A stretch of DNA of 64,000 bases from Prevotella melaninogenica (GCF_018127965.1 NZ_CP072349.1:201001-265000); one strand, 5' to 3'; shown: positions 26,011-36,046, numbered from the stretch's first letter. Notes: generated by a model not told the origin, from the sequence alone. Numbers and translations: made by a program.

Positions 26011-28626
26011 ATGACTAAAATAAATAAGGTGTTAATGCTCCTTGCACTCTCTGGAGTTTCGCTCACGATGAGTGCACAGCAGAAGATTGTAACCCCAGAT
26101 ATCGTATATTCAGGTACTCCTAAGACTTACAAGTTAGCAGGACTGACCGTTACTGGTATTGATGGCTATGAGGATTATGTCCTCACTGGTATCTCAGGAC
26201 TCACTGTTGGACAGGAGTTGGAGGTTCCGGGTACGGCTATCACAGATGCTGTGAAGCGTTACTGGAAGCATGGACTCTTCTCAGATGTTTCCATTTCGGC
26301 TGACTCTATTGTGGGAGATAATATCTATTTGAAGATACACCTCGCACCACGTCCTCGTATTTCTACCATTAACTATAATGGACTGAAGAAGACAGAGCGT
26401 GAGGATATGGAAAAGAAACTCGGTCTCTTGAAGGGTGGACAGATTACGCCTAACATGATTGACCGTGCGAAGATACTTGCAAAGAAGTACTTTGAAGACA
26501 AGGGTTATAAGAATGCTGAGGTCTTCATCCGTCAGCGTGACGATGTAGCAGCTAAGAATCAGGTTATCCTTGATATCGATGTAGATAAGAAGGAGAAGCT
26601 GAAGGTGCGTACGATTACGATTGATGGCGACAACCAGTTGGGCGAAAAGAAGATTAAAGGAAGCATGTTTAGTAAGGGTGCCTTTGCTAAAACCCATGAG
26701 GCTGGTAAGCTTTCTAATCTTTTAAAGTCAAAGAAGTTCACTCCAGAGCGTTGGGCTGAGGATAAGAAGAACCTTATCACGAAGTATAACGAGTATGGAT
26801 ATCGTGATGCTATCATTCTGAAAGATAGTGTGTGGAACGTTGATCCAAAGCATGTAGATATCTATGTAAAGGTAGATGAGGGTAAGAAGTATTATATCCG
26901 TAACATCAAATGGGTAGGTAATACTGTTTACTCAACCGACTATTTGTCACGTCTACTTGATATGAAGAAAGGCGACGTGTACAACCAGACTTATATGAAT
27001 AAGCGTCTTTCACAAGATGAGGATGCTGTGGGTAATGCTTACTGGAACAATGGTTACCTCTTCTATAACCTTCAACCAACAGAGGTGAATATTGTCGGTG
27101 ACTCTATTGACCTTGAGATGCGTATCACTGAAGGACAGCAGGCACGTATCAACCGTGTGAGGATTAATGGTAATGATCGTCTTTACGAGAATGTTGTTCG
27201 TCGTGAGTTGCGTACAAAACCAGGCGACCTCTTCTCTAAGGAAGCACTCCAGCGTTCTGCACGTGAGTTGGCTTCAATGGGACACTTCGACCCAGAGGCT
27301 ATCAATCCAGTACCAGAACCAAACTATGAGGACGGTACTGTTGATATCAACTATAACCTCAAGCAGAAGTCAAACGACCAGGTTGAGCTTTCACTTGGTT
27401 GGGGTCAGACTGGTGTTATCGGTCGTGTCGGCTTGAAGTTGAATAACTTCTCAATGGCAAACCTCTTCCGCAAGAATCGTGAGCATCGTGGTATTATGCC
27501 TATCGGTGATGGTGAGACACTTTCATTGGGTGCACAGACCAACGGTACTTACTACCAGTCATACAATGCCCAGTACTCAACCAACTGGTTGGGTGGTAAG
27601 CGTCCTATACAATTCAGCGTGGGTATGTCATATTCAAAGCAGACAGACGTATCAAGCAACTATTATAACAGTGGTTACTTGAATAACTATAACAACTATC
27701 GTTACGGTTATGGTAACTACAATTACAATAGCTACGAGAATTATTATGACCCAGACAAGTATGTGAAACTCTTTAGTATCTATGCTGGTTGGGGTAAGCG
27801 TTTGAGCTGGCCTGATGACTATTTCACCTTATCACTCCAGTTGCAGTATCAGCGATACATGTTGCGTAATTGGCGTTACTTCATTATGTCGAACGGTTCA
27901 GCGAACAACTTGAATCTCAACATCGCACTTAATCGTACGTCAACAGATAACCAACTCTTCCCACGTCGTGGTTCTGACTTCTCTGTATCATTGACGATTA
28001 CTCCGCCTTGGTCTAAGTGGGATCATAAGGACTATGCTCACTTGGCAACCGACCGTAACTCTCCAACCTACTCACAGGAGCAGCAGGAGAAGTATCGTTG
28101 GGTTGAGTATCATAAGTGGAAGTTCAAGGCTCGTACCTTTACAGCCCTCACAAGCGGTCAGAAGTGTTTCGTCTTGATGACCCGTGTTGAGTTCGGATTA
28201 TTGGGAAGTTATAATAAAAACAAGAAAAGTCCGTTTGAAACCTACTACATGGGTGGTGATGGTATGAGTGGATACTCTACTGGTTACGCTGAGGAGACAA
28301 TCGGTCTTCGTGGTTACGAGAATGGTTCACTCACTCCATATGGTGCCGAGGGCTATGCTTACAGCCGTATGTCATTGGAGCTTCGCTATCCATTCCTCTT
28401 GGGTAATACAACCATTTATGGTCTTGGATTTGTAGAGGCTGGTAACGCATGGACAGAGACAAGCAAGTTCAATCCATTTGACATGAAGCGTTCTGCTGGT
28501 CTTGGTGTTCGTATCTTCCTCCCAATGGTGGGTATGATGGGTATCGACTGGGCTTATGGTTTCGACAAGGTATTTGGTACAAAGGGTGGTAGCCAGTTCC
28601 ACTTTATCCTTGGACAAGAATTCTAA
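26011..28626 (+). CDS. bamA: Outer-membrane protein assembly factor BamA
   Basis: 871 residues. A signal peptide ends near residue 22 (MSAQ). About 30-440 contain five POTRA-type domains, and about 450-871 the 16-strand Omp85 barrel, ending in FILGQEF with a C-terminal phenylalanine. YAEETIGLRGYENGSLTP holds the conserved L6-loop V/I-R-G-F/Y motif. BamA inserts barrel proteins into the outer membrane. Residues about 548-583 form a stretch very rich in tyrosine and asparagine (LNNYNNYRYGYGNYNYNS and neighbours), probably a surface loop. It sits between uppS and the Skp genes. Confidence 0.95.
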   Translation: MTKINKVLMLLALSGVSLTMSAQQKIVTPDIVYSGTPKTYKLAGLTVTGIDGYEDYVLTGISGLTVGQELEVPGTAITDAVKRYWKHGLFSDVSISADSIVGDNIYLKIHLAPRPRISTINYNGLKKTEREDMEKKLGLLKGGQITPNMIDRAKILAKKYFEDKGYKNAEVFIRQRDDVAAKNQVILDIDVDKKEKLKVRTITIDGDNQLGEKKIKGSMFSKGAFAKTHEAGKLSNLLKSKKFTPERWAEDKKNLITKYNEYGYRDAIILKDSVWNVDPKHVDIYVKVDEGKKYYIRNIKWVGNTVYSTDYLSRLLDMKKGDVYNQTYMNKRLSQDEDAVGNAYWNNGYLFYNLQPTEVNIVGDSIDLEMRITEGQQARINRVRINGNDRLYENVVRRELRTKPGDLFSKEALQRSARELASMGHFDPEAINPVPEPNYEDGTVDINYNLKQKSNDQVELSLGWGQTGVIGRVGLKLNNFSMANLFRKNREHRGIMPIGDGETLSLGAQTNGTYYQSYNAQYSTNWLGGKRPIQFSVGMSYSKQTDVSSNYYNSGYLNNYNNYRYGYGNYNYNSYENYYDPDKYVKLFSIYAGWGKRLSWPDDYFTLSLQLQYQRYMLRNWRYFIMSNGSANNLNLNIALNRTSTDNQLFPRRGSDFSVSLTITPPWSKWDHKDYAHLATDRNSPTYSQEQQEKYRWVEYHKWKFKARTFTALTSGQKCFVLMTRVEFGLLGSYNKNKKSPFETYYMGGDGMSGYSTGYAEETIGLRGYENGSLTPYGAEGYAYSRMSLELRYPFLLGNTTIYGLGFVEAGNAWTETSKFNPFDMKRSAGLGVRIFLPMVGMMGIDWAYGFDKVFGTKGGSQFHFILGQEF

Positions 28627-28697
28627 GTAGAAGTCAAAGGGTAAAGAAATAACTGCAAGATTGCCCTAAAATAGAATTATTAAAAGAAGAAAAGTGT

Positions 28698-29243
28698 ATG
28701 AGAAAATGTATATTAAAGAAAGGTTTAGGAGTAATGTTTCTTCTTTACCTATTTGCTTTCTCACCTTTGACAGCTTCAGCACAGAAGTTTGCACTGATTG
28801 ATATGGAGTATATCCTCAAGAATGTGCCAGCTTACGAGCGTGCAAATGAGCAGTTGAATCAGGTAAGTAAGAAGTGGCAGGCTGAGGTTGAGGCTCTCAA
28901 CACAGAGGCTTCTACCATGTATAAGAATTATCAGAATGAGGTTGTCTTCCTTTCTCAGGACCAGAAGAAGAAGAGACAAGAAGCGATTATGGCGAAGGAA
29001 AAGCAGGCATCCGACCTCAAGCGTAAGTACTTTGGTCCAGAAGGCGAGCTCTTTAAGAAGCGTACCAGTCTGATTACTCCTATACAGGATGAGATTTATA
29101 ACGCTGTAAAAGATATCTCAGACCAGCGCGGTTATAGTTTGGTTATCGACCGTTCAAGCAATGCCGCTGGTATTATCTATGGTTCACCAAAGGTGGATAT
29201 TAGTAATGAGGTACTGCAGAAGTTAGGATATTCTTATCAGTAA
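28698..29243 (+). CDS. OmpH/Skp family periplasmic chaperone, paralogue 1
   Basis: 181 residues. A signal peptide ends near residue 28 (PLTASAQ). The mature protein starts KFALIDMEYILKNVPAYERA, the short beta segment of Skp, followed by long charged helices (about 60-125) that form the tentacles, and ends with the second beta segment SLVIDRSSNAAGIIYGSPKV. Skp trimers bind unfolded outer-membrane proteins and deliver them to BamA, whose gene is 71 bases upstream. It is the first of three paralogues in tandem. Confidence 0.9.
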   Translation: MRKCILKKGLGVMFLLYLFAFSPLTASAQKFALIDMEYILKNVPAYERANEQLNQVSKKWQAEVEALNTEASTMYKNYQNEVVFLSQDQKKKRQEAIMAKEKQASDLKRKYFGPEGELFKKRTSLITPIQDEIYNAVKDISDQRGYSLVIDRSSNAAGIIYGSPKVDISNEVLQKLGYSYQ

Positions 29244-29379
29244 GGAGTCTTTGTGCTATGTAAAATAGCTGCCTTAAGAAGCCTATCTACTATAGGAATT
29301 ATAGTCACACTGGATAAGTTAGAAATGCTATCACCGCAGATAAAAAGTAAATTAATAAACAATTAAACAATAAAAAGAA

Positions 29380-29883
29380 ATGAAGAAGTTATTTTTGATG
29401 TTGATGCTTTGCGCACCAATGACATTGTTCGCACAGAAGTTTGGTCACCTTGACTCACAGGCTCTCCTCCAGTCACTCCCAGAGGCTACAGCTGTTCAGA
29501 GTAAGCTCGAGGCTAAGGGTAAGGAGTATCAGAAGCAGATCGAAGACATGCAGTCAGAGTTGCAGCGTCAGGCAGAGGCTTATGACAAGTCTAAGAGCAC
29601 AATGAACGCTACAAAGCAGGCTGAGACAGAGAAGAGCTTGCAGGATATGTACAACAAGATTCAGCAGACTGCTCAGGACAACCAGAAGGCGTTCAATGAG
29701 GAGCAGCAGAAGCAGCTCGGCCCTGTCCTTGAGAAGGTTCGTAACGCTATCGCAGCTGTTGCTAAGGCAGGTAACTATGTTTACATCATGGAGAAGGCAG
29801 CTGGTCAGCCATTGTATATCAACGAGGCACTCAGCAAGGATATCACTGCAGAGGTAAAGGCTCAGTTGGCTAAGATGAAGTAA
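29380..29883 (+). CDS. OmpH/Skp family periplasmic chaperone, paralogue 2
   Basis: 167 residues. The signal peptide ends near residue 18 (MTLFAQ), followed by KFGHLDSQALLQSLPEATAV and a glutamine- and lysine-rich helical hairpin (about 45-115), then NYVYIMEKAAGQPLYINEAL. Codon use is narrow, like pckA, which suggests the highest expression of the three Skp genes. In Porphyromonas two ompH genes also follow bamA; this one and the preceding gene fit those positions. Confidence 0.9.
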   Translation: MKKLFLMLMLCAPMTLFAQKFGHLDSQALLQSLPEATAVQSKLEAKGKEYQKQIEDMQSELQRQAEAYDKSKSTMNATKQAETEKSLQDMYNKIQQTAQDNQKAFNEEQQKQLGPVLEKVRNAIAAVAKAGNYVYIMEKAAGQPLYINEALSKDITAEVKAQLAKMK

Positions 29884-30008
29884 TACATTGCGGGTGCCTT
29901 TGCCCCGTAGTTGATTCTCCTTGATTTAGCGGTCTTTTAAGTCCTTGGGATAGGTGATAATTCCTACTTTGGCTCGTCTTTGAGAGTGCATTATGATGAT
30001 GACTCGGA

Positions 30009-30094
30009 TTTATTTTCATGATAAAAAGAAATTATTTACGTGAAAAGAAATATTTATTTTCATGAAAGAAAATACTTATCTTCATGAAAAGAAT
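30009..30094. repeat. Four tandem ~22 bp TTCATGAAAAGAAA units
   Basis: Imperfect units of 21-23 bases, each containing TTATTTTCATGA or a variant followed by AAAAGAA. They lie in the 367-base gap between the second and third Skp genes. TTCATGAA is itself palindromic, so the array could bind a dimeric regulator, but simple slippage is equally possible. Confidence 0.65.
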
Positions 30095-30173
30095 TCGGAA
30101 AAGATGGTCAATAGGGTAGGAGATAAGCCTCTCCAATCAATGGACTAACACTATTTTAGAGGAGAAAAAAGGG

Positions 30174-30218
30174 TGAGGTCACCGCACGGATATATGTTCT
30201 TGCGATGACCTCATTTTT
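30174..30218 (+). terminator. Terminator between the second and third Skp genes
   Basis: TGAGGTCACCGCA pairs with TGCGATGACCTCA (one small bulge) and TTTTTG follows. It should end most transcription from the bamA operon before the third Skp gene. Confidence 0.75.
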
Positions 30219-30250
30219 GTTTATATATTGAAGAGATAATAAAAAACATA

Positions 30251-30766
30251 ATGAAAAAACTATTCTTTTCCTTTGTTTTCATGCTTTTGCCACTCTTGGC
30301 AATGGCACAGCAGAGTGTTCCAGCATTTAAGTTTGCATACTTTAGCTATGACAAGGTGTTTCATGCAATGGCTGACTATGCCACTGCAACACGTAGTTAT
30401 AACGACCTTAAGGCAAAGTATGATGCTGAGACAAAGCGTTCGGTAGAGGATTTCAATAGCCGTTATGAAGACTTCCTTGACGTACAGCGCAAGTTGGAAC
30501 CATCTATTCTTCGTAAGCGTCAGGCAGAGTTAGAGGAATTGATGGACCGCAACATCGCCTTTCGTAAGGAATCTGAGCGTCTGTTGAAGAAGGCAGAAGA
30601 AGATATCTATGCACCTGTTCACGCAAAGTTGAACAACGCTGTACGTCAGATGGGTAAGGAAAGCGGTTACGCTTTCATTCTGAATACAGATAACAATAGT
30701 GTCCCATTCGTTAATACAGCGATGGGAGAAGATGTTACAGAGGCTTTGATAGCTGCTTTGAAATAA
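30251..30766 (+). CDS. OmpH/Skp family periplasmic chaperone, paralogue 3
   Basis: 171 residues with a signal peptide to about residue 19 (LLAMAQ). FKFAYFSYDKVFHAMADYAT and a long arginine- and glutamate-rich helical region (about 50-125) match Skp, and the closing YAFILNTDNNSVPFVNTAM corresponds to the last beta segment. It is more diverged from the other two and is separated from them by a repeat array and a terminator, so it may be expressed on different terms. murI follows after a 148-base gap that contains REP-like units. Confidence 0.85.
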   Translation: MKKLFFSFVFMLLPLLAMAQQSVPAFKFAYFSYDKVFHAMADYATATRSYNDLKAKYDAETKRSVEDFNSRYEDFLDVQRKLEPSILRKRQAELEELMDRNIAFRKESERLLKKAEEDIYAPVHAKLNNAVRQMGKESGYAFILNTDNNSVPFVNTAMGEDVTEALIAALK

Positions 30767-30808
30767 AAGACTTTACCCGCAGAAAAGGCTTTGCGTGGGA
30801 GGTGTTGA

Positions 30809-30880
30809 TGCTCAGCACAAAGCGTGCTGGGCATCCGCACAGGATGTGCGGAGCGTCCGCACCACTCTGTATGTGGTGAT
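30809..30880. repeat. REP-like palindromic units, locus 2
   Basis: TCAGCACAAAGCGTGCTGGG, TCCGCACAGGATGTGCGGAG and TCCGCACCACTCTGTATGTGGT lie in a row, each a small palindrome. Same family as at 21600-21667. Confidence 0.7.
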
Positions 30881-30914
30881 ATCGGACAACGATTAATTGT
30901 ATTTAAAAAGACTA

Positions 30915-31754
30915 ATGACAAAGTATTCTAAACAGCCGGGACCTATCGGTATTTTTGATTCTGGGTATGGTGGACTGACCATTCTGCATGGTATTCGTCA
31001 GCTACTCCCAGAGTATGACTATCTTTACTTGGGCGATAATGCACGTGCTCCATATGGTTCACGCTCCTTCGATGTTGTCTATCAGTTCACACGTCAGGCT
31101 GTGATGAAACTCTTCGACCTCGGTTGCCAGTTGGTTATCTTAGGTTGTAACACTGCATCTGCCAAAGCGCTCCGTACGATTCAGCAGAACGACTTGCCCA
31201 ATCTTGACCCAGATAGGCGCGTGTTGGGTGTAATTCGTCCTACGGCAGAGGTTATCGGAAAGCTTACCCACTCACGACATGTAGGTGTGTTGGCAACTGA
31301 AGGAACTATTAAGAGTGATAGTTATAACCTTGAAATACAAAAACTCTGGGAGGATGTAAAGGTAACGGGGGTTCCTTGTCCGCTGTGGGTGCCAATCATT
31401 GAGAACAATGAAGCAGACAGTCCCGGTGCTGATTACTTCGTAAAGAAGCGTATCGACCATATCATGCGACTCGATCCAGAGATTGATACCCTCATCCTTG
31501 GTTGTACGCATTATCCTATTCTCATGCCAAAGATATTGAAGCATGTGCCACGTGGAGTGCGTATCGTACCACAAGGAGAGTATGTGGCGGAGAGTCTGCA
31601 AGACTATTTTCGTCGCCATCCAGACATGGATGCACGTTGTACGAAGAATGCCACAGTGAAGTATTACACCACAGAAAACCCCGAAAAGTTCAAAGAAACG
31701 GCACGTATCTTCCTGCATGAGCAGGTTAATGTGGAGCATGTAGACTTGGAATAA
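30915..31754 (+). CDS. murI: Glutamate racemase
   Basis: 279 residues from the ATG at 30915. D-S-G-Y-G-G at 15-20 and the two catalytic cysteines in GCNTAS (C78) and GCTHYP (C197) are present. The cofactor-independent enzyme makes D-glutamate for peptidoglycan. Its place after the envelope-biogenesis genes fits that role. An in-frame TTG six codons upstream is less likely as start. Confidence 0.95.
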   Translation: MTKYSKQPGPIGIFDSGYGGLTILHGIRQLLPEYDYLYLGDNARAPYGSRSFDVVYQFTRQAVMKLFDLGCQLVILGCNTASAKALRTIQQNDLPNLDPDRRVLGVIRPTAEVIGKLTHSRHVGVLATEGTIKSDSYNLEIQKLWEDVKVTGVPCPLWVPIIENNEADSPGADYFVKKRIDHIMRLDPEIDTLILGCTHYPILMPKILKHVPRGVRIVPQGEYVAESLQDYFRRHPDMDARCTKNATVKYYTTENPEKFKETARIFLHEQVNVEHVDLE

Positions 31755-31813
31755 GCCCGAAACGGACAATAAAACAGCCTGTTGAGTCGTTAGATAAGAA
31801 CAAAAAGTAAAAG

Positions 31814-33280
31814 ATGAAAAAGTTATCTATATTGTTTTTTCTGTCAGTTGTCATGATCATGGCAGCCTGCTCTGATGATGATACTTTCACTACATCACGG
31901 GGCAATCTGCTCTCTTTCTCAACTGACACACTACGACTTGACACCACTTTCTCCAATGTTCCGACATCTACTAAGACTTTCTGGGTGTATAATAAGTCGG
32001 GCGATGGACTGCGGTTGACCAACGTTCGTCTGGCACAGGGTAATCAAACAGGTTTCCGTGTGAATGTAGATGGTGTAGAACTCTCGGCTGCTAATGGCTA
32101 TCAAGTAGGCAATTTGGAAGTGCGCAACAAGGATAGTATTCAGGTATTCGTTGAGATGACATCACCTTTTAACAATGCTGCAACACCGCAAGAGGTAGTA
32201 GATAACCTTTTGTTTACGCTCGAAAGTGGTGTACAACAGAAGGTAAACCTACGTGTCTACAGCTGGGATGCGGAGTTGGTAAAGGGTCGCAAGATTACAA
32301 CGAATACTACTTTGAGCATTACAAAACCGATTGTTTTCCAAGATACATTGAAGGTGGAAGCTGGTGCTACACTGACAATTCCTGCCGGAACAACCGTGTA
32401 CTTCTCTCAGAAGGCTGCCCTTGATGTTTATGGAACACTGCGTTGTGAAGGCACAGCAGACAATCCTGTGACATTGCGCGGCGACCGATTGGATAAGATG
32501 TTTAAGTATCTTCCTTACGATCGTGTCAGTGGTCAGTGGCAGGGAGTACGCTTTCATAAGGACAGTTACGATAATGTTCTTACGCATACGGATATCCATT
32601 CAACCTATAATGGTATTCTCTGCGATACGGCAACATCGACTCGTACGAAGCTGACACTCGCTAATTCTACCGTTCATAACTGTCAGGGCTATGGCTTGCA
32701 AGCAATTAACTGCAAGATTATAGCTTATAATACTCAGTTCTCGAATACGCTGATGGACTGTGCTTCCTTTGTGGGTGGTGAGGTGATTTTGACACATTGT
32801 ACTTTCGCACAGTTCTATCCTTTCGATAGTAATCGTGGTGCAGCGTTGAGCTTTGGCAATCATATTAACAACAAGGACTATCCACTTCAGACTTTCCATG
32901 TCGTCAACTCGCTTGTGACGGGATATGCAGATGATGTACTTATGGGCGGTAACAAGGATGGTGTTACAGCCAACTATCAGTTCTATAATTGTATTCTTCG
33001 TACGCCAAAGCCTAAGGATACGGCTCTGTTAGCACGTTTCACAGATGTCATTTGGGAGAATAGTAAGGATTATCCTGATGGTGGTTCAAAGCAGTTTGTG
33101 CTGGTAGATGGTGACAAACAGAAGTATGATTTTCATCTAAAGAAGGCTGAAAAAGGTGAGAAGTATCCTGCGATTGATGCAGGACTTCCCCTCAGCGATA
33201 CTCGTTTTGCAACTGATCATGATGGTAAGCAGCGTGATAATAAACCAGATATCGGCTGTTATGAGCTGATTGCTAATTAG
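31814..33280 (+). CDS. Lipoprotein with right-handed beta-helix domain
   Basis: 488 residues with lipobox A-A-C (C19) followed by SDDD, a likely surface-export signal. An N-terminal beta-sandwich (about 30-150) precedes a parallel beta-helix from about 165 (LKVEAGATLTIPAGTTVYFS, LDVYGTLRCEGTADNPVTLR, then repeated HTDIHSTYNGI / NSTVHNCQGYG / NTQFSNTLMDC turns). The C-terminus PAIDAGLPLSDTRFATDHDG, then PDIGCYE, is typical of Bacteroidota surface beta-helix proteins often annotated as choice-of-anchor or polymorphic repeats. Substrate binding to a polysaccharide is plausible but unproven. No catalytic residues were identified. Confidence 0.8.
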   Translation: MKKLSILFFLSVVMIMAACSDDDTFTTSRGNLLSFSTDTLRLDTTFSNVPTSTKTFWVYNKSGDGLRLTNVRLAQGNQTGFRVNVDGVELSAANGYQVGNLEVRNKDSIQVFVEMTSPFNNAATPQEVVDNLLFTLESGVQQKVNLRVYSWDAELVKGRKITTNTTLSITKPIVFQDTLKVEAGATLTIPAGTTVYFSQKAALDVYGTLRCEGTADNPVTLRGDRLDKMFKYLPYDRVSGQWQGVRFHKDSYDNVLTHTDIHSTYNGILCDTATSTRTKLTLANSTVHNCQGYGLQAINCKIIAYNTQFSNTLMDCASFVGGEVILTHCTFAQFYPFDSNRGAALSFGNHINNKDYPLQTFHVVNSLVTGYADDVLMGGNKDGVTANYQFYNCILRTPKPKDTALLARFTDVIWENSKDYPDGGSKQFVLVDGDKQKYDFHLKKAEKGEKYPAIDAGLPLSDTRFATDHDGKQRDNKPDIGCYELIAN

Positions 33281-33343
33281 GCTTATTTGCCCTATTAGGC
33301 TAATTAGCCCAATTAGCCTAATTAGCCTAATAAGCCCAATAAC
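33281..33343. repeat. Palindromic AGGCTAATTAGCC tandem repeat
   Basis: About five units of 10-12 bases made of TTAGGCTAATTAGCC and TTAGCCCAATTAGCCTAATT. The array can fold on itself as a hairpin and directly follows the beta-helix lipoprotein stop codon, so it may act as a weak terminator. Confidence 0.7.
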
Positions 33344-33370
33344 CCCCACCACCAATAATAAATATCAACA

Positions 33371-33850
33371 ATGAAAACAATAGACATAAGCATCAAGATA
33401 GGTTTTTGCCAACAAGAGGAACTCTCAGAGGCTGATCAGCATCTCATTCAAAAGGCTGTGGAGGCAACTGGTAATAGTTATTCTCCTTATAGCCGCTTCC
33501 GTGTTGGCGCAGCGTTGTTGCTTGCTAATGGTACAGAAGTTATTGGAGCCAATCAGGAAAATGCTGCTTTTCCATCAGGCTTATGTGCTGAACGCTCAGC
33601 TATCTTTGCTGCTCAGTCTGTCTATCCAGACCAAGCAGTCACCACACTTGCCATTGCTGCAGCCAATGAGTATGGTTTGATGCGTGACCCGATAGTACCT
33701 TGTGGAGCCTGTCGGCAAGTTATTTTAGAAATAGAAGACCGTTATAAACAGCCTATTCGTATCCTTCTTTATGGTACGGCAGGCATATATGTTATCAATA
33801 GTGTAAAGGACCTCTTGCCTCTCCAGTTCTTAGGAGAGTCTATGAAGTAG
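33371..33850 (+). CDS. cdd: Cytidine deaminase
   Basis: 159 residues, close to the size of homotetrameric cytidine deaminases. The zinc site is complete: C72-A-E74 with the catalytic glutamate and P110-C-G-A-C114. It deaminates cytidine and deoxycytidine to uridine forms in pyrimidine salvage. The DUF4250 gene follows 27 bases later, probably in one transcript. Confidence 0.93.
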   Translation: MKTIDISIKIGFCQQEELSEADQHLIQKAVEATGNSYSPYSRFRVGAALLLANGTEVIGANQENAAFPSGLCAERSAIFAAQSVYPDQAVTTLAIAAANEYGLMRDPIVPCGACRQVILEIEDRYKQPIRILLYGTAGIYVINSVKDLLPLQFLGESMK

Positions 33851-33877
33851 TCCTTTAGTTTTCAATAAATAGTAATT

Positions 33878-34078
33878 ATGGAGTATTTACCAAAAGACCC
33901 AGCAATATTAGTAAGCAGTGTTAACATGCTACTACGTGATGAAGAGTTTGATTCTTTAGAGTCACTTTGTTACAATTTCAATGAAGATATAGATAAGCTC
34001 AAAGCCAACTTGCGTGAAGCAGGCTATGTATATAGCGAAGAACAGCATCAGTTTCGTCCAATAGGCTTTGATGAATAA
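33878..34078 (+). CDS. DUF4250 small protein
   Basis: 66 residues. LPKDPAILVSSVNMLLRDEE and the following LESLCYNFNEDID match the DUF4250 pattern seen in Firmicutes and Bacteroidota. The fold is a short helical bundle and the function is unknown. It is 27 bases after cdd. Confidence 0.8.
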   Translation: MEYLPKDPAILVSSVNMLLRDEEFDSLESLCYNFNEDIDKLKANLREAGYVYSEEQHQFRPIGFDE

Positions 34079-34239
34079 GGTGTTTAATAACATCCTTTTA
34101 TTATCCCTTTTAGCTTGATTATGCCTATCAAACCCATTAAGTTTGGTAATTCGTGTAGGTTATAAAAAGTTAGAACAACAGTGGTGCAGATGATAATTAT
34201 TTTGTAATTTTGCATCATTAAGATATAAACAACGGCATT

Positions 34240-35727
34240 ATGCAAGACTTAGTTATTTATAATACACTGCATCGTAAGAAGGAACTCTTCCAACCGATTG
34301 CAGCTCCTAACGTAGGAATGTATGTCTGTGGACCAACTGTTTATGGCGATCCACACCTCGGACACGCACGTCCTGCTATCACCTTTGATATTCTTTTCCG
34401 CTATCTTAAACACATAGGGTACAAGGTTCGTTATGTTCGTAACATCACGGACGTGGGCCATTTGGAGCATGATGCTGACGAAGGTGATGACAAGATTGAG
34501 AAGAAGGCACGTCTTGAGCAGTTGGAGCCAATGGAGATTGCGCAGCACTATACTAACCGCTATCACGATGCTATGCGTTCACTCAACGTTCTTCCACCAA
34601 GCATCGAACCACATGCAACAGGTCATATCATAGAGCAGGAAGAGTTAGTAAATCAGATTCTTGCCAATGGCTATGCCTATGAAAGCAATGGAAGTATCTA
34701 CTTTGATGTAGAGAAATACGATAAAGACCACCACTATGGCGTTCTTTCTGGTCGTAACATCACCGACATGATAAATAACTCTCGCGAGTTGGCAGGTGTT
34801 GGTGAGAAGCGTAATCAGATTGACTTTGCCCTTTGGAAACGCGCTATGCCAGAGCATATCATGCGTTGGCCATCTCCTTGGAGCGATGGTTTCCCTGGTT
34901 GGCACTGCGAGTGTACAGCGATGGGACGCAAGTATTTGGGTGATCACTTTGATATTCACGGTGGCGGTATGGACCTTATCTTCCCTCACCATGAGTGCGA
35001 GATTGCGCAAGCTGTAGCCTCACAGGGTGATGAAATGGTGAAGTATTGGATGCACAACAATATGATTACCATCAACGGACAGAAGATGGGTAAGTCGCTT
35101 GGCAACTTCATTACGCTTGAGCAGTTCTTTACTGGCGAGCATGACACGCTCACACAGGCTTACTCTCCAATGACGATTCGTTTCTTCATCCTCTCTGCTC
35201 ACTATCGTGGAACTGTTGACTTCTCTAACGAGGCACTACAGGCTGCTGAGAAGGGCTACGAGCGTTTGATGAATGGTATTGAGGATTTGGCACGCATTCA
35301 GCCTGCTGCAGCGTCAGACGAGAATACAAAGAAGTTTGTTGCAGGCTTCCGTCAGAAGTGCTATGATGCAATGAATGACGACTTGATGACCCCTGCTGTC
35401 ATCTCAACTCTCTTTGAGGCTTGCCACTTGGTGAACATCCTCATTGACCATAAGGCGCAGATTTCAGCCGATGACCTTAAGGAACTTACTGAGGCAATGC
35501 AGCTCTTTGCCTTCGATATCCTTGGTCTTCAGAATGAGCGTGGAGCCAATAACGATGCCCGTGAGGAGGCTTACGGTAAGGTAGTCGATATGGTACTCGA
35601 CCTTCGCGCAAAGGCAAAAGCAGAAAAGAATTGGGCTGTTAGCGACCAGATTCGTGATGCTCTTGCTGAGGCTGGCTTCCAAGTAAAGGACACCAAGGAC
35701 GGTGTTACGTGGAAACTTGACCGATAA
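34240..35727 (+). CDS. cysS: Cysteinyl-tRNA synthetase
   Basis: 495 residues. The class I HIGH motif appears as H39-L-G-H42, preceded by the zinc-binding C30, and the KMSKS motif as K282-M-G-K-S286. [20 protein letters not shown] supplies further zinc ligands. A -7-like TAATTTTG at 34205-34212 lies 28 bases before the start. The gene ends in a long terminator hairpin. Confidence 0.96.
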   Translation: MQDLVIYNTLHRKKELFQPIAAPNVGMYVCGPTVYGDPHLGHARPAITFDILFRYLKHIGYKVRYVRNITDVGHLEHDADEGDDKIEKKARLEQLEPMEIAQHYTNRYHDAMRSLNVLPPSIEPHATGHIIEQEELVNQILANGYAYESNGSIYFDVEKYDKDHHYGVLSGRNITDMINNSRELAGVGEKRNQIDFALWKRAMPEHIMRWPSPWSDGFPGWHCECTAMGRKYLGDHFDIHGGGMDLIFPHHECEIAQAVASQGDEMVKYWMHNNMITINGQKMGKSLGNFITLEQFFTGEHDTLTQAYSPMTIRFFILSAHYRGTVDFSNEALQAAEKGYERLMNGIEDLARIQPAAASDENTKKFVAGFRQKCYDAMNDDLMTPAVISTLFEACHLVNILIDHKAQISADDLKELTEAMQLFAFDILGLQNERGANNDAREEAYGKVVDMVLDLRAKAKAEKNWAVSDQIRDALAEAGFQVKDTKDGVTWKLDR

Positions 35728-35842
35728 ACAGATAATTTCAGATTACTTTTTTGATGAACATAAGTGCTGTTTGTCAGTGGAGTAAGCGGTAAATAAAAGG
35801 ATAATGAGTGAGCCCTAAATGGTGTCACTCGTATCCATTCCT

Positions 35843-35916
35843 ATAAGGATAGATATTCTTAGTATGTGTCAGCGATAATGTGCAGTGTATTAGGAATACC
35901 TATCCTTATTGTTTTT
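35843..35916 (+). terminator. Long terminator hairpin downstream of cysS
   Basis: A 22-base arm at 35843-35864 (ATAAGGATAGATATTCTTAG...) pairs with 35888-35909 (...AGGAATACCTATCCTTAT) with few mismatches, followed by TGTTTTTATT. The loop is 23 bases. It lies 115 bases after the stop codon. Confidence 0.7.
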
Positions 35917-36046
35917 ATTGCTGTATGATAAGAAAATGATGCTATTCTCTTTCATGTAAATGGTCTTTTTAAAAGAATATCGTATATACTTTGGAAAAGC
36001 TAATAAGAAGTTGACTCTACTCCAGTCATATTTTACAATCTGTTTA

